A DNA stretch of 64,000 nt, taken from Morella rubra (lineage: Eukaryota > Streptophyta > Magnoliopsida > Fagales > Myricaceae). Shown here one piece after another: positions 24,009 through 36,177 of this stretch. The notes under the pieces are model-generated. The model was not told where the DNA came from. It searched no databases and was given only the letters and a program-made list of their open reading frames with translations. Location of the stretch: the NCBI GenBank assembly GCA_003952965.2, contig CM025856.1, positions 22,784,280-22,848,279 on the forward strand, given 5' to 3'. The translations under genes and the position numbers were made by a program. Positions within the stretch are counted from its first letter, which is position 1; the number at the start of each line of letters is the position of its first letter.

Positions 24009-24599
24009 ATCTACAAGCTTTTACTTTTACCATTAATTATCAATCTCACATGACATATGAACAATTTGAACTGAAGACTGAAATTTCCTGCAGATTCTGA
24101 TCATGTCCCAAACACAAAGTAGAGATTATCGAATCTCAGTGTTAGGGCTAAAAGTATGATATCGTAAAGTAAAATATCTTGCACTGGAGGCCAATGAAGC
24201 AAAGATGAAACTTGGTACTGGTTCCAAATGAATTTTTCCCTTTCGATAATGTTGGTCTAAGCTAAAATTTGAAGTGTGCCGCACTGGAAGAAACTCAGGG
24301 CTAATTGGCATCTAAACAAAACATTATTAATTTGGTTGCTGCCTCTACTTGGCCTTCTCACCACTGTGCACTGCCTCAGTTGGGAGGCAAAGGCTTGCCG
24401 AAATGAAGCCCTTAAACCATGCGCAGCCAACAGGTTTGGATAAAGACAAACGAACAAAAAAACCAACTTTCTTTTTTTTATACGGAAAAAGAAAAAGTTT
24501 CAGTGCCATAGAGAATGGAAAGTTAGTTAGCAGTTAGGCCCTCCATAGTCCATTCTTTCCTAGGATTCATGCCGCGTTATTTTAAGCAAATGTCGCTGT

Positions 24600-25533
24600 C
24601 TGACCCCGTTTGAACTCCGATCCTTATGCAACGGCCTTTTCTTTCTCTCTCTCTCTCAACCCACACCCCACAAACAAAACCCAAACCCAAACTCTATTTT
24701 CCTCTTCCGGCTTCCAAAGCCGGATTCATTTCCAATGCATCAGCCTTTTGCTGCATAATACCGTGCGGATGATAAACAAGCAGGTACCTTTTGCTGTTGT
24801 TTAACAAGTATTTCAGTTTTATCCCTTTGGGTTCGTGTAACTCATACGAGTCGTGATTTCGGCCCTCTTTTTCTTTCGTTTTTCCCGTTTATTTTTAGAT
24901 GTTATAATTCTTTTTGGGATGTCTTTGTGTTTTGTGTTTCTTCATTGCTTTATTTACGGTGTTGCTTTAATGGCTTCTTTTGCTCATTCCTTCATTTTGA
25001 TTTAAGTGGATCATTGATGTTACGTATATTCTTGTTGAATTCGGAGGTTCCTTTCTGGAATCAACGCAAAAAACCATGTTATGGCTGATTGTACGAGAAA
25101 TGGTTGTAACTGTGGGGCATGGATTTTGCTTCTAGTATATTTCTTTCTCGTAATTGTGGATTTCGGTGGCATATTTATTTGAGTCTTTCTAAAAGAATAC
25201 TCCTGGAATACTCTTTTACTTATGTCTTGTTGAAGGTTTGAAGCTGTTGGGGGATTCACAGAAAGTGGATCCTATTGAGAAGACTGGGCAATGCTGTTCA
25301 TGACCCATTAATCTGTACAGGAGCTGACATTTTCTCCACTGGTGGTGCAAGATAGGTGATTCTGGTTGAATTAAACCTTTGAAGCTATAGGAGGGTATAA
25401 TATATTAATTGAGTTTGTACATGTGAAGCGTATCGTATGGGCAATTTTTCTGTATAGGGTGAGGAAGCAAGGCATAAAATGCTAGAGAATATTCATATGA
25501 AGCTATAAATGGAGTGGGAATTCTCTTGAGGCC
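24600..25533 (+). promoter_or_regulatory. probable promoter edge, 5' UTR and leader intron of Raf-like kinase
   Basis: A CT-rich patch (about 24,641-24,659) followed by an A/C-rich leader is typical of plant 5' UTRs. A good donor, AAGCAG|GTACC, lies at about 24,783 and a good acceptor, CTGTACAG, at about 25,321, suggesting a leader intron of roughly 540 bp. The start codon at 25,534 follows without an in-frame upstream ATG that I could see close by. No clear TATA box was identified. Transcript evidence is needed to fix the ends. Confidence 0.5.
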
Positions 25534-28500
25534 ATGACTAGTGAGGCTCCTAGTACCTCAGGCCAACAGTTCTACAAAGATACGGTGTATGTTCTGTCAA
25601 GGGACAGAGCTGCGGCAGAGATAGATGTAAACAATATCTGTTCACAGACAGGTGAGGAATTTTCTTTTAACTTTCTGCGGGATCGTGCTTCTGTGAGAAG
25701 ATTGCCGTTGATATCTGAACTGGAACAGCACCAGCCAAACAGAGTGGGGATAAATTTTAAGAACCAGCAGCTGGTTTATGAGGATCTAAGTGGGCTTCCT
25801 GGGTTGCAGAGAATTGATTCTGAAAGCAGTTCAGAATTCTCAGAGTATGTTCCAGGGGCCGGATATGGGGCTCAAGCAGAGAACCAGACTTGTGCTGATA
25901 ATGTAAATAAACACCACTTTGACTATGGCGTAATTGGACAAGTACCATTTAAGTATGCTGAAGTTGTGGAGCCCTCTGGTTCATACTATCCTCATGGAAT
26001 GGACTTTTCGGAAGGTTCTTTATCTGGCAAGATGAAAGTTCTATGCAGCTTTGGGGGAAGAATATTACCAAGGCCAAGCGATGGTAAACTTAGATATGCC
26101 GGAGGAGAGACACGAATTATATCCATCAGAAAGAATGTCATTTGGGAAGAACTTATGAAGAAGACTTCTGCTATTTGTGGCCAACCTCATACAATCAAAT
26201 ACCAGCTTCCTGGTGAGGACCTTGATGCACTTATATCTGTTTGTTCAGATGAGGATCTTCATCATATGATAGAGGAATATCAAGAGCTGGAAAGAATTGA
26301 GGGTTCTCAACGACCAAGGATATTTCTAGTATCTTCAAATGAACATGAGAGTCCATGTTCTTCAGAAGGGCGGGCCGCCCAGCCAATTGATGTTGATTGC
26401 CAGTATGTTGCGGCTATTAATGGCACAGTGGACCCAAGTCCCAGGAAGAGCTCTAGTGGGCAGAGTTTGACGAGCCAGACCAGCCAATTTGGAAACACCT
26501 CCGATTGTAGTCCAACTTTTCAGAGAGACTCTCCTACTACAGCATATGCTTTAGAGAATAAGGATTATGGTCCAAGTGCTTCAAATTTGGTAGGAAGGTT
26601 CTCAAAACCTGCTTCTCAGTATTTAGCTGCACTTCAGATACCAAGCAAGTCATTCAATCAATCCCCTCCTGTATCTCCGGGCCAGCATTGTGCTCCTAAG
26701 AATTCTCATGTGCAAGCATATGTGGATCCACCCTGTGTTGATGGTAACAAAAGTAGCAATCCATTTGAAATGGAAATAGTACCTGGTGACAGTCCCAGTT
26801 ATGTAGAAAGCTCCTATTATCTTGATGGCTTGCGTAATTATAATAATCTTCCTCGTGGGCTTCCACTGATGAATTACCATCTCCCTAACGAATTTTTGGC
26901 AGAAACTGGCCAGGATAGCAAGTCTCATGACAGAAATTTTCACCAGCGAAGCCTCAGTAGAGACTTTCTACATTCTCCATCACGTGGGCAAAATGAAATG
27001 AACTACGAGAGACAAATGCTTGAGGACAGGCCATTCCCTGAGGATCCAATGGGATTATGGTCAGAGTTTAATGATACAAATATTTCTCATCGCAAAATAA
27101 TGCATGCACTATCTGACTCACAGATACAGGAACATTGTGAGAGGTTCAATTTCAACTTCCTACTATCCTCTTCGAGTGCTGAGAGAGAAAAACCACCTTC
27201 ACTGGGTATTTTAAATTCCCCATTACATTGGGAAGACAGGGTTTTTGAGAAGCACAAATTGCCTGAATATGAGAATCGGCTTACTCTCGTTACCAATGAA
27301 GATTGCAAGGGAAATTTCGAACTGGGTCAAGACATGTTCAACTGGTCAGACAGGAATTTTTGCGACCCAGCCCAACAACCCTCTGAGGGAAATGTTGAAA
27401 GTACATCAAATGATAATTGCACAGAGCTTAAGAACTTTCCGGACCTCAACTATCTCCCAACTATTTGTCTATCCTCACAAGAGGTACAAAACCTCAAAGG
27501 AGAGATTCTTGTTTCACCACTCCTTTCTTTCGAATGTTCTGTAGATGGCATGAGGAAACACCCCCATGGTTCACAATTAGATGCAGCCATCCCCAAGTTT
27601 TCAAATGAAAGCCAAGCTTCTGATAACGCTAAGCCCTGTGCTCTGACTGAGGCATTAAGTTATCAAGCAGTGTCTGGAGGGTACCCTGCACTATTACCTC
27701 AGGGATTGGATGACCAAGGATCCATGGGTCCAAGCTGTGTAAGTATATTCCTATCTGCGAAAATGAATTCTTTCAAAATTGACATCATTGAGAATAACCT
27801 GCAATGTTTTTCCTTATATCAGAAGTCAACCACAAGCACTGTTCCAAGAATGGAGGCTCCTCTCCATAATACAGGTGCCCTAAATTATCCTGAGCACAAG
27901 GATGAGATTGTGGAACTTAGCAGACAATCTTATGACAGAGTAAAGTCTGGAGACATTATCGGTGTCCAACTACAGTCATCAGACAGTCATCCTGACAATA
28001 ACAAGCTGGAATCTTTGGTTATTGAAGATGTAACTGATTGTCCGCCTCCTGGCATTCCCTTGTCCTTAGAAGTTGTTCCCCGTGTAGAAGATGAGGCCAC
28101 TGACGATTCAGCATCTCCTACATACACAGAAGCAGAGGATGGCACATTAGAATCTGAATGCGAGGTAAAAATTTTTCCTACAGGAATAGAGTTCATTTTT
28201 GGTGATAATGTGTTTAGGCATCGATTGACCTCCTACCCCATATTTATAGGGTGTGAAAGGTGATGGCAGAGATAGGGATGACTCTATCACTGATGCTGCA
28301 ATAGCTGAAATTGAAGCAGACATCTACGGTTTGCAGGTTTTTTATTCACGTTCTCGATTTATGCATGATTTATGGTCCCCCTTTCCTATCATGGGGCTAG
28401 ATTTTTTTGTTTGCCATGCCTGGAAGACGGCCAAATTAGGCAAATGTTTTCTTTTTGCTCTTCCTCACTTCCAGGGACTCTTTCATGGTGAGAATGGGTG

Positions 28501-31259
28501 CAATTGGCTGTGAATTATCTTACCGTTGAATGTACAGCTCTTTTGGAAATGAATAGTTTTTTTTTTTCTCAAGGAAATTTTTTTAGTGAAAATCTATTAT
28601 TTTTGTCAGTACTAGGCTAATCTTTACATTACTTGATTTTGAACCATGGCTAATAAATGACCACGAGAGATTCCCAACATTGCTGCTTCCTTCAGATTTC
28701 CTAGTTTGCAAGGGATTTTTACGCAGGTTATGCAAGGTTCAGTATACAAAACAGGCACTCTGTGTGGGCTTCCTAGGTTTAGAATTGTAGACATTAAACA
28801 GTGATTGGTGTCATATAACCATAAAAATTGATCACACAGCTGCTTGAAAGTGTGTATCCGAAAGGAAAAAAGTTACAGCTATATGGTGCTCCTGTTCAAA
28901 GAACATAGAGAACGATGCATTATGATAGCAACGTCCCCATGAATTCTAGGCTAGAAAAGTGATAGCATTTGAAAACGCACTCCTTGGCATTTAACTACCC
29001 ATCTCGGCTTTGGTATTGTGTTTATAAACAAATTTCTGTGTACTTTATGAGTAGTTTATGTTCTGTAACGGACAATATTATGATCTGACAACATATTATA
29101 ACTACTGCTCTTGTTTTTCTTCACTACATTCTTCGTAAGCCTTTTAGTGGTCATGTCAGAAGCAAATTCAGGTTCGGGGAAGACAACCTGAAATTCTGAA
29201 AACTAGGGAGCCGTTGACTTCCAAGTTTTGAGTTTCACTAATAAAACAGGAGGACTTCACCTCGGAATTGAACAGAAAAGACTATTTTTCTCAAATAGGA
29301 CTACATAAAATTCTGGGGAAACGTCAATGGCTGCTGTCTCATTTGTCAAAGAAAAATTGAGAACGTTAGAAGTACTTAATTAGTCAGCTGTCAGGTATTC
29401 GGGACAACCCGCCAATTGAAGATGGACTCCCTGCTCGTGTATCTGTCTTGCTGCTCTTCTTATTCTTGCTGCTTTTATCTTTCATTTCAGCCAAAAGAAA
29501 AGGAAAGTCTAGAGTCTTGTTTAACTGAGTGCCTCATGCTGAGATGCAGATTATAACGGATACCGATCTTGAAGAATTGCAAGAGTTAGGATCAGGTACA
29601 TTTGGAACTGTATATCATGGAAAGTGGAGGGGAACAGATGTTGCTATTAAGAGAATCAAAAAGAGTTGCTTTTCAGGAAAACCATCAGAGCAAGAGCGAC
29701 TGGTGCGTCCCATAATCATCAGAGTTGAATTTCTGAAATTCTCTACAATCACAGTTTTTCTGGTGGCTATTTTCCTAAAATTTTACACAATGTTAAAAAG
29801 TTTCAAAGCTTGAAGAAAAAATTAAAAAAAAAAAAAAAAAGCCTCAGACCATATGTATAATTATCTCCTCAAAGAATTGAATGGCAGGCTGAACTTAAAC
29901 ATATATATTATGCACTATCTTGGGGATTTAGAATTTTTCTGGAGGAAATTTCAACTCAACCTGTCGGTACAGATTAAAGACTTCTGGAGAGAGGCACGGA
30001 TATTGTCAACTCTTCACCATCCAAATGTGGTAGCATTCTATGGGGTGGTTCCCGATGGGCCGGGGGGAACATTGGCAACTCTAACAGAATATATGGTGAA
30101 TGGATCGTTGAGGAATGTACTAGTGAGGAAGGACAGGTGATCTGATTCATAATTATTTCGTCTCTTTCACCCTCTATACAGATTTAACCATCAGAATTCT
30201 GCCTACAGGGTGCTTGATCGTCGAAAACGGCTACTAATTGCAATGGATGCAGCTTTCGGCATGGAGTATTTGCATTTCAAAAATATTGTTCATTTTGATT
30301 TGAAATGTGACAATTTATTAGTCAACTTGCGGGATCCTGAACGACCCATTTGCAAGGTAACTAAATTTTTGAACAAAATTTTGATTGACCCATGATGTCT
30401 TATGTATCAATCTTCAAGGATCCACCTATAATGATCAGTAGTGTATCTTTATTCTCAAGGATTAGAGTTTTCTGAATGATCCTTCTTTCTTTGTTGAGTG
30501 GTTTGAAGCACATTCTGCGACGACATGCTTTGTTATTCAGCTCATTCAGCTCACAGGGTTGTTACCTGCGTTTCAGGTTGGAGACTTTGGGTTGTCAAGA
30601 ATTAAACGCAACACACTCGTCTCAGGTGGTGTTAGAGGAACCCTTCCATGGATGGCGCCAGAATTATGGATGGCGCCAGAATTATTAAACGGTAGCAGCA
30701 GCAGGGTCTCTGAAAAGGTTTTAAACCTGGGATAGAGCCTATGGATCTTCCGCTGGAGTTCATGACAAGAACCAGAACCCTATATGTCATGGATGTAATG
30801 ACAAGATCATCTCTGTTTTTTCTCTTTTTTGACAGGTTGATGTTTTCTCATTTGGTATTGCGCTGTGGGAGCTTCTGACTGGTGAGGAGCCATATGCGAA
30901 CATGCATTGTGTGCTATCATAGGTAAGTTCTGAGTTTAATGCCTAATTCACCAAATATTATTACCAGTACTGTCTTCACTAGCCATCCTGCTATACTCTG
31001 TAACTGCACGTCTCTCCTTCGATTTTGATTTCCATTTTTTTCGTTGTAATTTTGAACTTTGCATGAAGGTGGAATCGTAAGCAACACGCTCAGGCCTCAG
31101 CTTCCAAAACGTTGTGATCCCCAGTGGAAAAGGTTAATGGAAGAGTGCTGGTCTCCTGATCCTGCAGCCAGGCCCTCATTCACAGAGATAACAAATAGGC
31201 TACGCGACATGTCACTTGCGCTCCAGAAAAAGCGTCATACACCTGCAGCCAGTAGATAA
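25534..31259 (+). CDS. Raf-like MAPKKK with PB1 domain (B4-type), full-length copy with errors
   Basis: Cytosolic Ser/Thr kinase of the plant Raf-like MAPKKK group B; B4 members activate SnRK2 kinases in osmotic-stress signalling. Proposed exons: 25,534-28,164; 28,250-28,336; 29,550-29,702; 29,973-30,136; 30,209-30,356; 30,577-30,717; 30,836-30,922; 31,069-31,259. All have GT/AG borders and compatible phases; an 84-bp in-frame intron candidate sits at 27,739-27,822. PB1 is at residues about 164-263. The kinase shows [29 protein letters not shown] (F in place of the usual R), [14 protein letters not shown] and [10 protein letters not shown]. Expected length is about 1,166 residues, normal for B4. 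Against arms A and B, this copy has an 18-bp in-frame duplication in exon 6 (MAPELW repeated) and one G missing in exon 7, which shifts the frame. Both look like consensus errors next to garbled sequence. Family assignment is by motif memory, not search. Confidence 0.88.
27739..27822 (+). other. in-frame 84-bp intron (or exonic segment) in PB1 exon
   Basis: Consensus donor GTAAGTATA directly after a codon boundary (codon 735) and acceptor TTATATCAG; 84 bp is 28 codons with no stop, so both forms keep frame. The encoded residues are unlike the Ser/Asn-rich linker around them, which favours an intron. Mirrored at 15,943-16,026. Confidence 0.7.
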
Positions 31260-32640
31260 CAAATTAATTCTATTTGATTGAAGGCGTCTGTAGAGTAGCT
31301 TCATGCAAGCTACTGATGAAGACACTCAACCTGTAGACTGGAAGATGTACTCTTTCAAGTCTAGCTAGTGGGATCGAAAAACCTGAAACCTTTTGTTTGC
31401 GGTGAAAATATTATTCTTGGAGTTCTCTGCAGAGTTCTTGTAGTTTCTCTTGCAGGAAATTATGGGACTCTGGCTTCTAGGACATGGAGCTTTTGTTGGG
31501 CTGCATTTGGAGAGGAGGAATTATCTGACCCAGAAGAAGTACTACGAGTTTTGCAGCGAGCAATCACCAGGCCCTCAGATGCTAACCCTTAAATACATAT
31601 ATAAAGAATCTAGGAGCCAGCCTACAACCTAGAATCTTGCTGCTCTAGTGAGTTGTAAGTTGTCAGAAAGGATCTGATATTTTTCAGCTTTGTATAATTC
31701 TATTTGAATTTCCTGCCGCTGCACACAAAGTGGTTTTGTACATTTGCATCTCGATTAATTTCATATCTTGTTTATCGTAAAAAAAAAAAACACTGTTCTA
31801 GAGATTTTCCTCTCTCTAGAACCCTCATAAACCTACCCGTCTAACCACACCCCCCCCCCCAAAAAAAAAATAAAAAAATCTATACGCATGAAGTAGGGCA
31901 GATCCTTGAGATGGCCGGGGTAAAGAACCAGAAGAGATTAGTGTACTAAACATGCAGCTAGAGTAAAGGTTAGAATAATGTATGTTGAATGCTTTCTCTT
32001 AATTACACGTGTGCTAGTTCATGTATGATGTGTGAAATATTGTGGAAGGGGGCGATTGTAATACTCTGAGTCTCACATGTTTAAGTAGAAAAAGAGAATA
32101 AATCCTTATGTAATTTAGTTTTATTTTGTTGGTTGGATTAGAGGTTTTTTAGCTTTGTTTTTGGCCTTTTTTTTTTTTTTTTTTTTTTGTAGCTGGCCAA
32201 GTTTTTTGTTTCACGATTTTCTCCCTCAAAGTGAGGGCTATGTAATAAAGTTTGGACCTATTGCCTTTCTTGAATTAAAAAAAAAAAAAGAGAACGAATG
32301 ACAGAATGGTATAAATTACCAAATTTCACATTAGATTTTTATCATGAAAAATTGGATAAATCTTAGAAGCTTTAAAAGCAATCTTGATGAATCTTTTTAA
32401 ATTAAAAGTGCAGATGTGGCTATTACTTATTTGGAATATAAAGAATATGTGACTCAAACCTAGCTTGAGTTGAGAACTACAATTTTTGGTCATGGGATTT
32501 TTCTGTTTTTGCAATGGTTTTTTTCTTCTTCTTATATATATATCAATTGTCAGCGCCTGTGGCCACTGGTACAATAATAAGCAGGAAGTAACTGGAATAT
32601 ATATAGCTTTACAACTCAAAGCCATCATAATATATAGCTT
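31260..32640 (+). other. 3' UTR and 3' flank of kinase gene, long copy
   Basis: Close match to 8,519-9,900, with small differences in poly-C, poly-A and poly-T runs (near 31,850-31,880, 32,170 and 32,280). No further gene. Confidence 0.6.
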
Positions 32641-35600
32641 TACAAATCAAATCCATTCTTCTAGCCTTTATTCTTTTTCTTTCAATATTTTTCAGATCCA
32701 CCTTTCATAAATCTTGCTAACTTATTACTCGGTGTATTTTAGTGTCCCCGTCCTGATGCAAGCCCCCTTTAAGTCACGCGCTCTTTTACTATCAACCAGT
32801 TTTTTAAGGCATCCGCTACTCACCAACCCGATCGGAGAAAGCGTCGGCACCACAAGACTAACCACGCGGTTAAGGAGAAATGAAGTATCCACCGTAGACC
32901 GACCGCTTCTCTTTCATGAGACCTCCCGTCCCCCCCCCCTCTGATCCGCTAGACAGTCTCTGCCTTCAGGGGGGTTTTTTGCTGCTATTATTAACATCAC
33001 TTCTTTTAGTGTTTAATAATTTTTTCTTTATCCTGATTTGTCTTTTCGCGCGAACACGAGCTTCCCCACCCTTTTTCCCTTTCTTTCTTTCCTCTGACTA
33101 CATCCTTCAACTTTTACCTCCTCTACTAGCGTGCCAACCTTCTTTTCTTACCGTTCCCCGGGGGGTGGGGGAGGCCAGCCCAAACACCGCGCTACGACTC
33201 TAAACAACAAGATCTAGCCACTCCTCGAATCCGACCACTGCACCCCCCCAAATACAAACACATACCAACACTCCAGGCTCCCCGGGGGTGGGGCGAGCCT
33301 GGCACTACACTACATTACTATACCCAAGACAACACCAGGGGGCGGGGGGAAAACCACCATATATACCTTCCCAATCAATGCACGAACACGCGTCCCTATC
33401 AAACTTCTATGCAAAACACAACGACACTCCAAAAAATATCAAAAAACCTCCCTACAACCAAACTTGATAAACCAAAAACACCCGAAAAAACATCCGGGAC
33501 AACCCTTACGTCTCTGCCCTCTATCCCGCTCTATCGGCCTCCACTCTTTGCCCTAGGTTGCAAAACCAGCTCATATTATCTAGACTTGTTCCTTCGATTG
33601 GACTGAGTGTGACGTAATGTTACTTTATCACTTTCTATATATCTTTACACGCACACTCTCCTGTGGCATGTCAATAGATCACTTATGGGGCTTACAATAC
33701 ACTTATAAAAATTATACACAAGCTTTTCATTGGAACTTCCTAAAATCACGGAAAGAACCTATCGTTCATCCGGCGGACCGCCAACTTAACGGCTTAGGCA
33801 TGATCTACCCTGACTAAATTGTTTTAGAAGAGCTTCATGAACTTATGAGCTTTTGTAAGAAGGAAAAATCTGATCCCCCCATTCACTCACTCTTATATCC
33901 ATGCAAAGGACGTAGACGGTGGTACGTCGAACTTACAAGAAAGTTATGCCACTTATAGCGAGGATGAACGAAATTTATCAGTGACCATCTAATTTATTTC
34001 ATAGTTAAAAAATTCTTTTTCACAATCGAAGATATTGTTTTCATCGCTTAAAGACCGATTGAAAAATATGTTATTTAGCAAACAAGAATTCTACATGAGC
34101 ACTCGCAAACAAAACCTATCATAACTCGCACTGAACCCAAATATTTGTTTACGTAAAAATTATGAATCTATTCGATGGTTAAATTGCGAAGGAACGATAT
34201 TGTTTCTCTGTCACTACATAATCTCCTATATTGGTTATCACGAGGCTATTCTTACAATTTCTGGACTAATTGCCCTGGCACGCCTGCCTAATATCCCGAT
34301 ACTCATATGTAGGACGCTATAAAGTTAAAAATATAAAATGCTGGCACATTTTAATAATGCGTCCATGTGTTCAAAACATTAACGCACCTAATGCACGTCC
34401 ATGAGGTGCGTTTATGGGCATGCCCAATAATTACCTACCCATCAAATTAATTAAAAGCACAAATATATACTATTACAGACAATGACGAAATCCGATTACC
34501 AAACGAACACACATTACCAATTTGATTCCGGCCGGCCATAACTTCAAGCAACCCTACAGTGAGTCTGTTTAAGGCCCTAACAAAAAGGCTAATCTTTTGA
34601 GACCATTCCAATTATAAAAGGCGAGATGGATCAGCTTTAAGCTAGCTATATCCCTGCAAAAGGCCTCAACTCAGAGAAAAAAATGAAAAATGCAATTTTG
34701 CAATGTATTCTTGAGGCAGGCTATCTAATTCTGGCAAAAAAAAAAACAATAATTAATAATTCAAACTTCATAATAATTGAGGCTTAGAGAAGTAGCTTGA
34801 TGAAGAGGGATAGACAAAGATATGCAACAGACTACATTGAGAACACATTAAATGTCACAACTCAAGTGAAAAACGAAAGATAAAAGAGGGCACACAGTAA
34901 AAGCTACTACTAAAATTATACAATGAATTTTACAAATACAGAGAATACAATTTTAACTATTACTTGAATAAATTCTCATTACATCCTAGGAATCACTGCC
35001 CCATCATATCTCCTCTACTACTTTCTAAACATCTTAAATTGTTACATTCTCTCAACAGCACCAAATTTTTTCAAGGTTATTTAGAACTTTCCCGGGCTCT
35101 CTAGGGATACACTTACCTAGTGTCAAACTTGAGGCTTTCTTTAAAAGTGCTATCGTGACAAAACTTCATAACTAATAAATCCGAACATTAAGGAATTATC
35201 TGGGAATTTCCCTAGTGGTCCCCAGAACCTCACTCTAATTACACAGTATTTGAAAATCTAAGATGTGCCTTCCATTCTTCTCACACTTCAATTCCATCAT
35301 AAATACCCTACCGCTTTGAAAGATAGTTTCTATTGAGTATTAACGTATTGTCCATCCCAGCCCTTTCATCGAGACAGTTCCTCGTGTTAGAATTTTGGTC
35401 CACCGGCTTCATAAATAAGAAGGAAAGTGTCTTGGCATAGTCGAATTTTGTATTCATTGATGTACTTACTCATGTCAATCTGGCGGTCCACTTAATTTTG
35501 GTATACCCGGCACGTTTAGGCCCGATTTGTCGCTCCGATCTACCCCAAACTTAACTACAAAGGCTCCCCCATTACTCTTACTTTTTTCAGGTTTTTTTAA

Positions 35601-35777
35601 CTAAACAAATTCCCCCCGATTCTTGGAGAAAAAGCCATTATCACAGAAAGAAGCCAAGCGACAAGACCAACAACACAGCAACACACATGTAATCCTCTCA
35701 ATTAGGGCGGTTGGCTGTGCGTGCCAAGAAGATGCTTGTGGTCTGCCACCATCCCCCGTTAATGCGAGCAGGACCAA
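32641..35777. other. garbled, insertion-rich version of the 3' flank
   Basis: Collinear with 9,900-12,130 but about 3.1 kb against 2.2 kb: shared words keep their order while extra bases, often C or A, are inserted every few positions. Anchors include ATCACTTATGGG (33,680), AAAATTCTTTTTCACA (about 34,010) and AGCAAATAGACGGGAGGG at the right edge, after which agreement is exact. The stretch 32,930-33,500 has runs of C and G not seen elsewhere in the locus. Open frames here have no meaning. Confidence 0.8.
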
Positions 35778-36169
35778 TCACCAGCAAATAGACGGGAGGG
35801 CTCATTTGTCGAAAAATATAGATCTTGTAATGGAAAGTTGTACCTCATGGAGTAAATTGTAAAAGCAGTATATCATAAGGACCTGTATGGTAATTAGGTT
35901 AGATTCGTTAAATCTTCACCTTTGATTCTAGATTGAATTGTTAAGTTTTTCTAGGTAAACACAGAGATCCAAAAATCCCACTACAACTACCCCAACAAGA
36001 ACAATAAAAATTAACTTTCAAAAATGTACGTACTTACGAGTTACGCGGCCTATATATAGAAAGCTGATCTGTACATCTCTATCGGCGTAGAAGCTAGCCC
36101 TGTTTTCAAAAAATATAGTAAGCGATGCATATCTGCATATTTCACCCGGCCTGACCAAATTGCCTGGCT
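35778..36169. other. clean flank segment left of hAT copy E
   Basis: Base-for-base match to about 12,130-12,515. No gene seen. Confidence 0.7.
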
Positions 36170-36177
36170 AGCTCCAC

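Larger units (their letters stand above)
14541..29200. repeat. palindrome 2: inverted arms C (to 21,860) and D (from 21,895)
   Basis: Over the coding part the mirror sum is exactly 43,765 (18,231 with 25,534; 15,502 with 28,263) and shifts to about 43,756 near the centre, so the 7.3-kb arms differ only by a few homopolymer-type indels. The loop is 34 bp of almost pure A/T (21,861-21,894) between GTGTGATAAGTAA and its complement. The arms carry head-to-head copies of the kinase gene's promoter, leader and PB1 exon. A natural palindrome this long and this perfect would be very young and unstable; a fold-back read or mis-join gives the same picture. Confidence 0.9.

Noticed and set aside
1-31259. 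Kinase gene family cluster (tandem paralogues)
   Set aside because: Copies are near identical, partial, inverted around palindromes and joined by garbled sequence; real paralogues would be diverged and complete.
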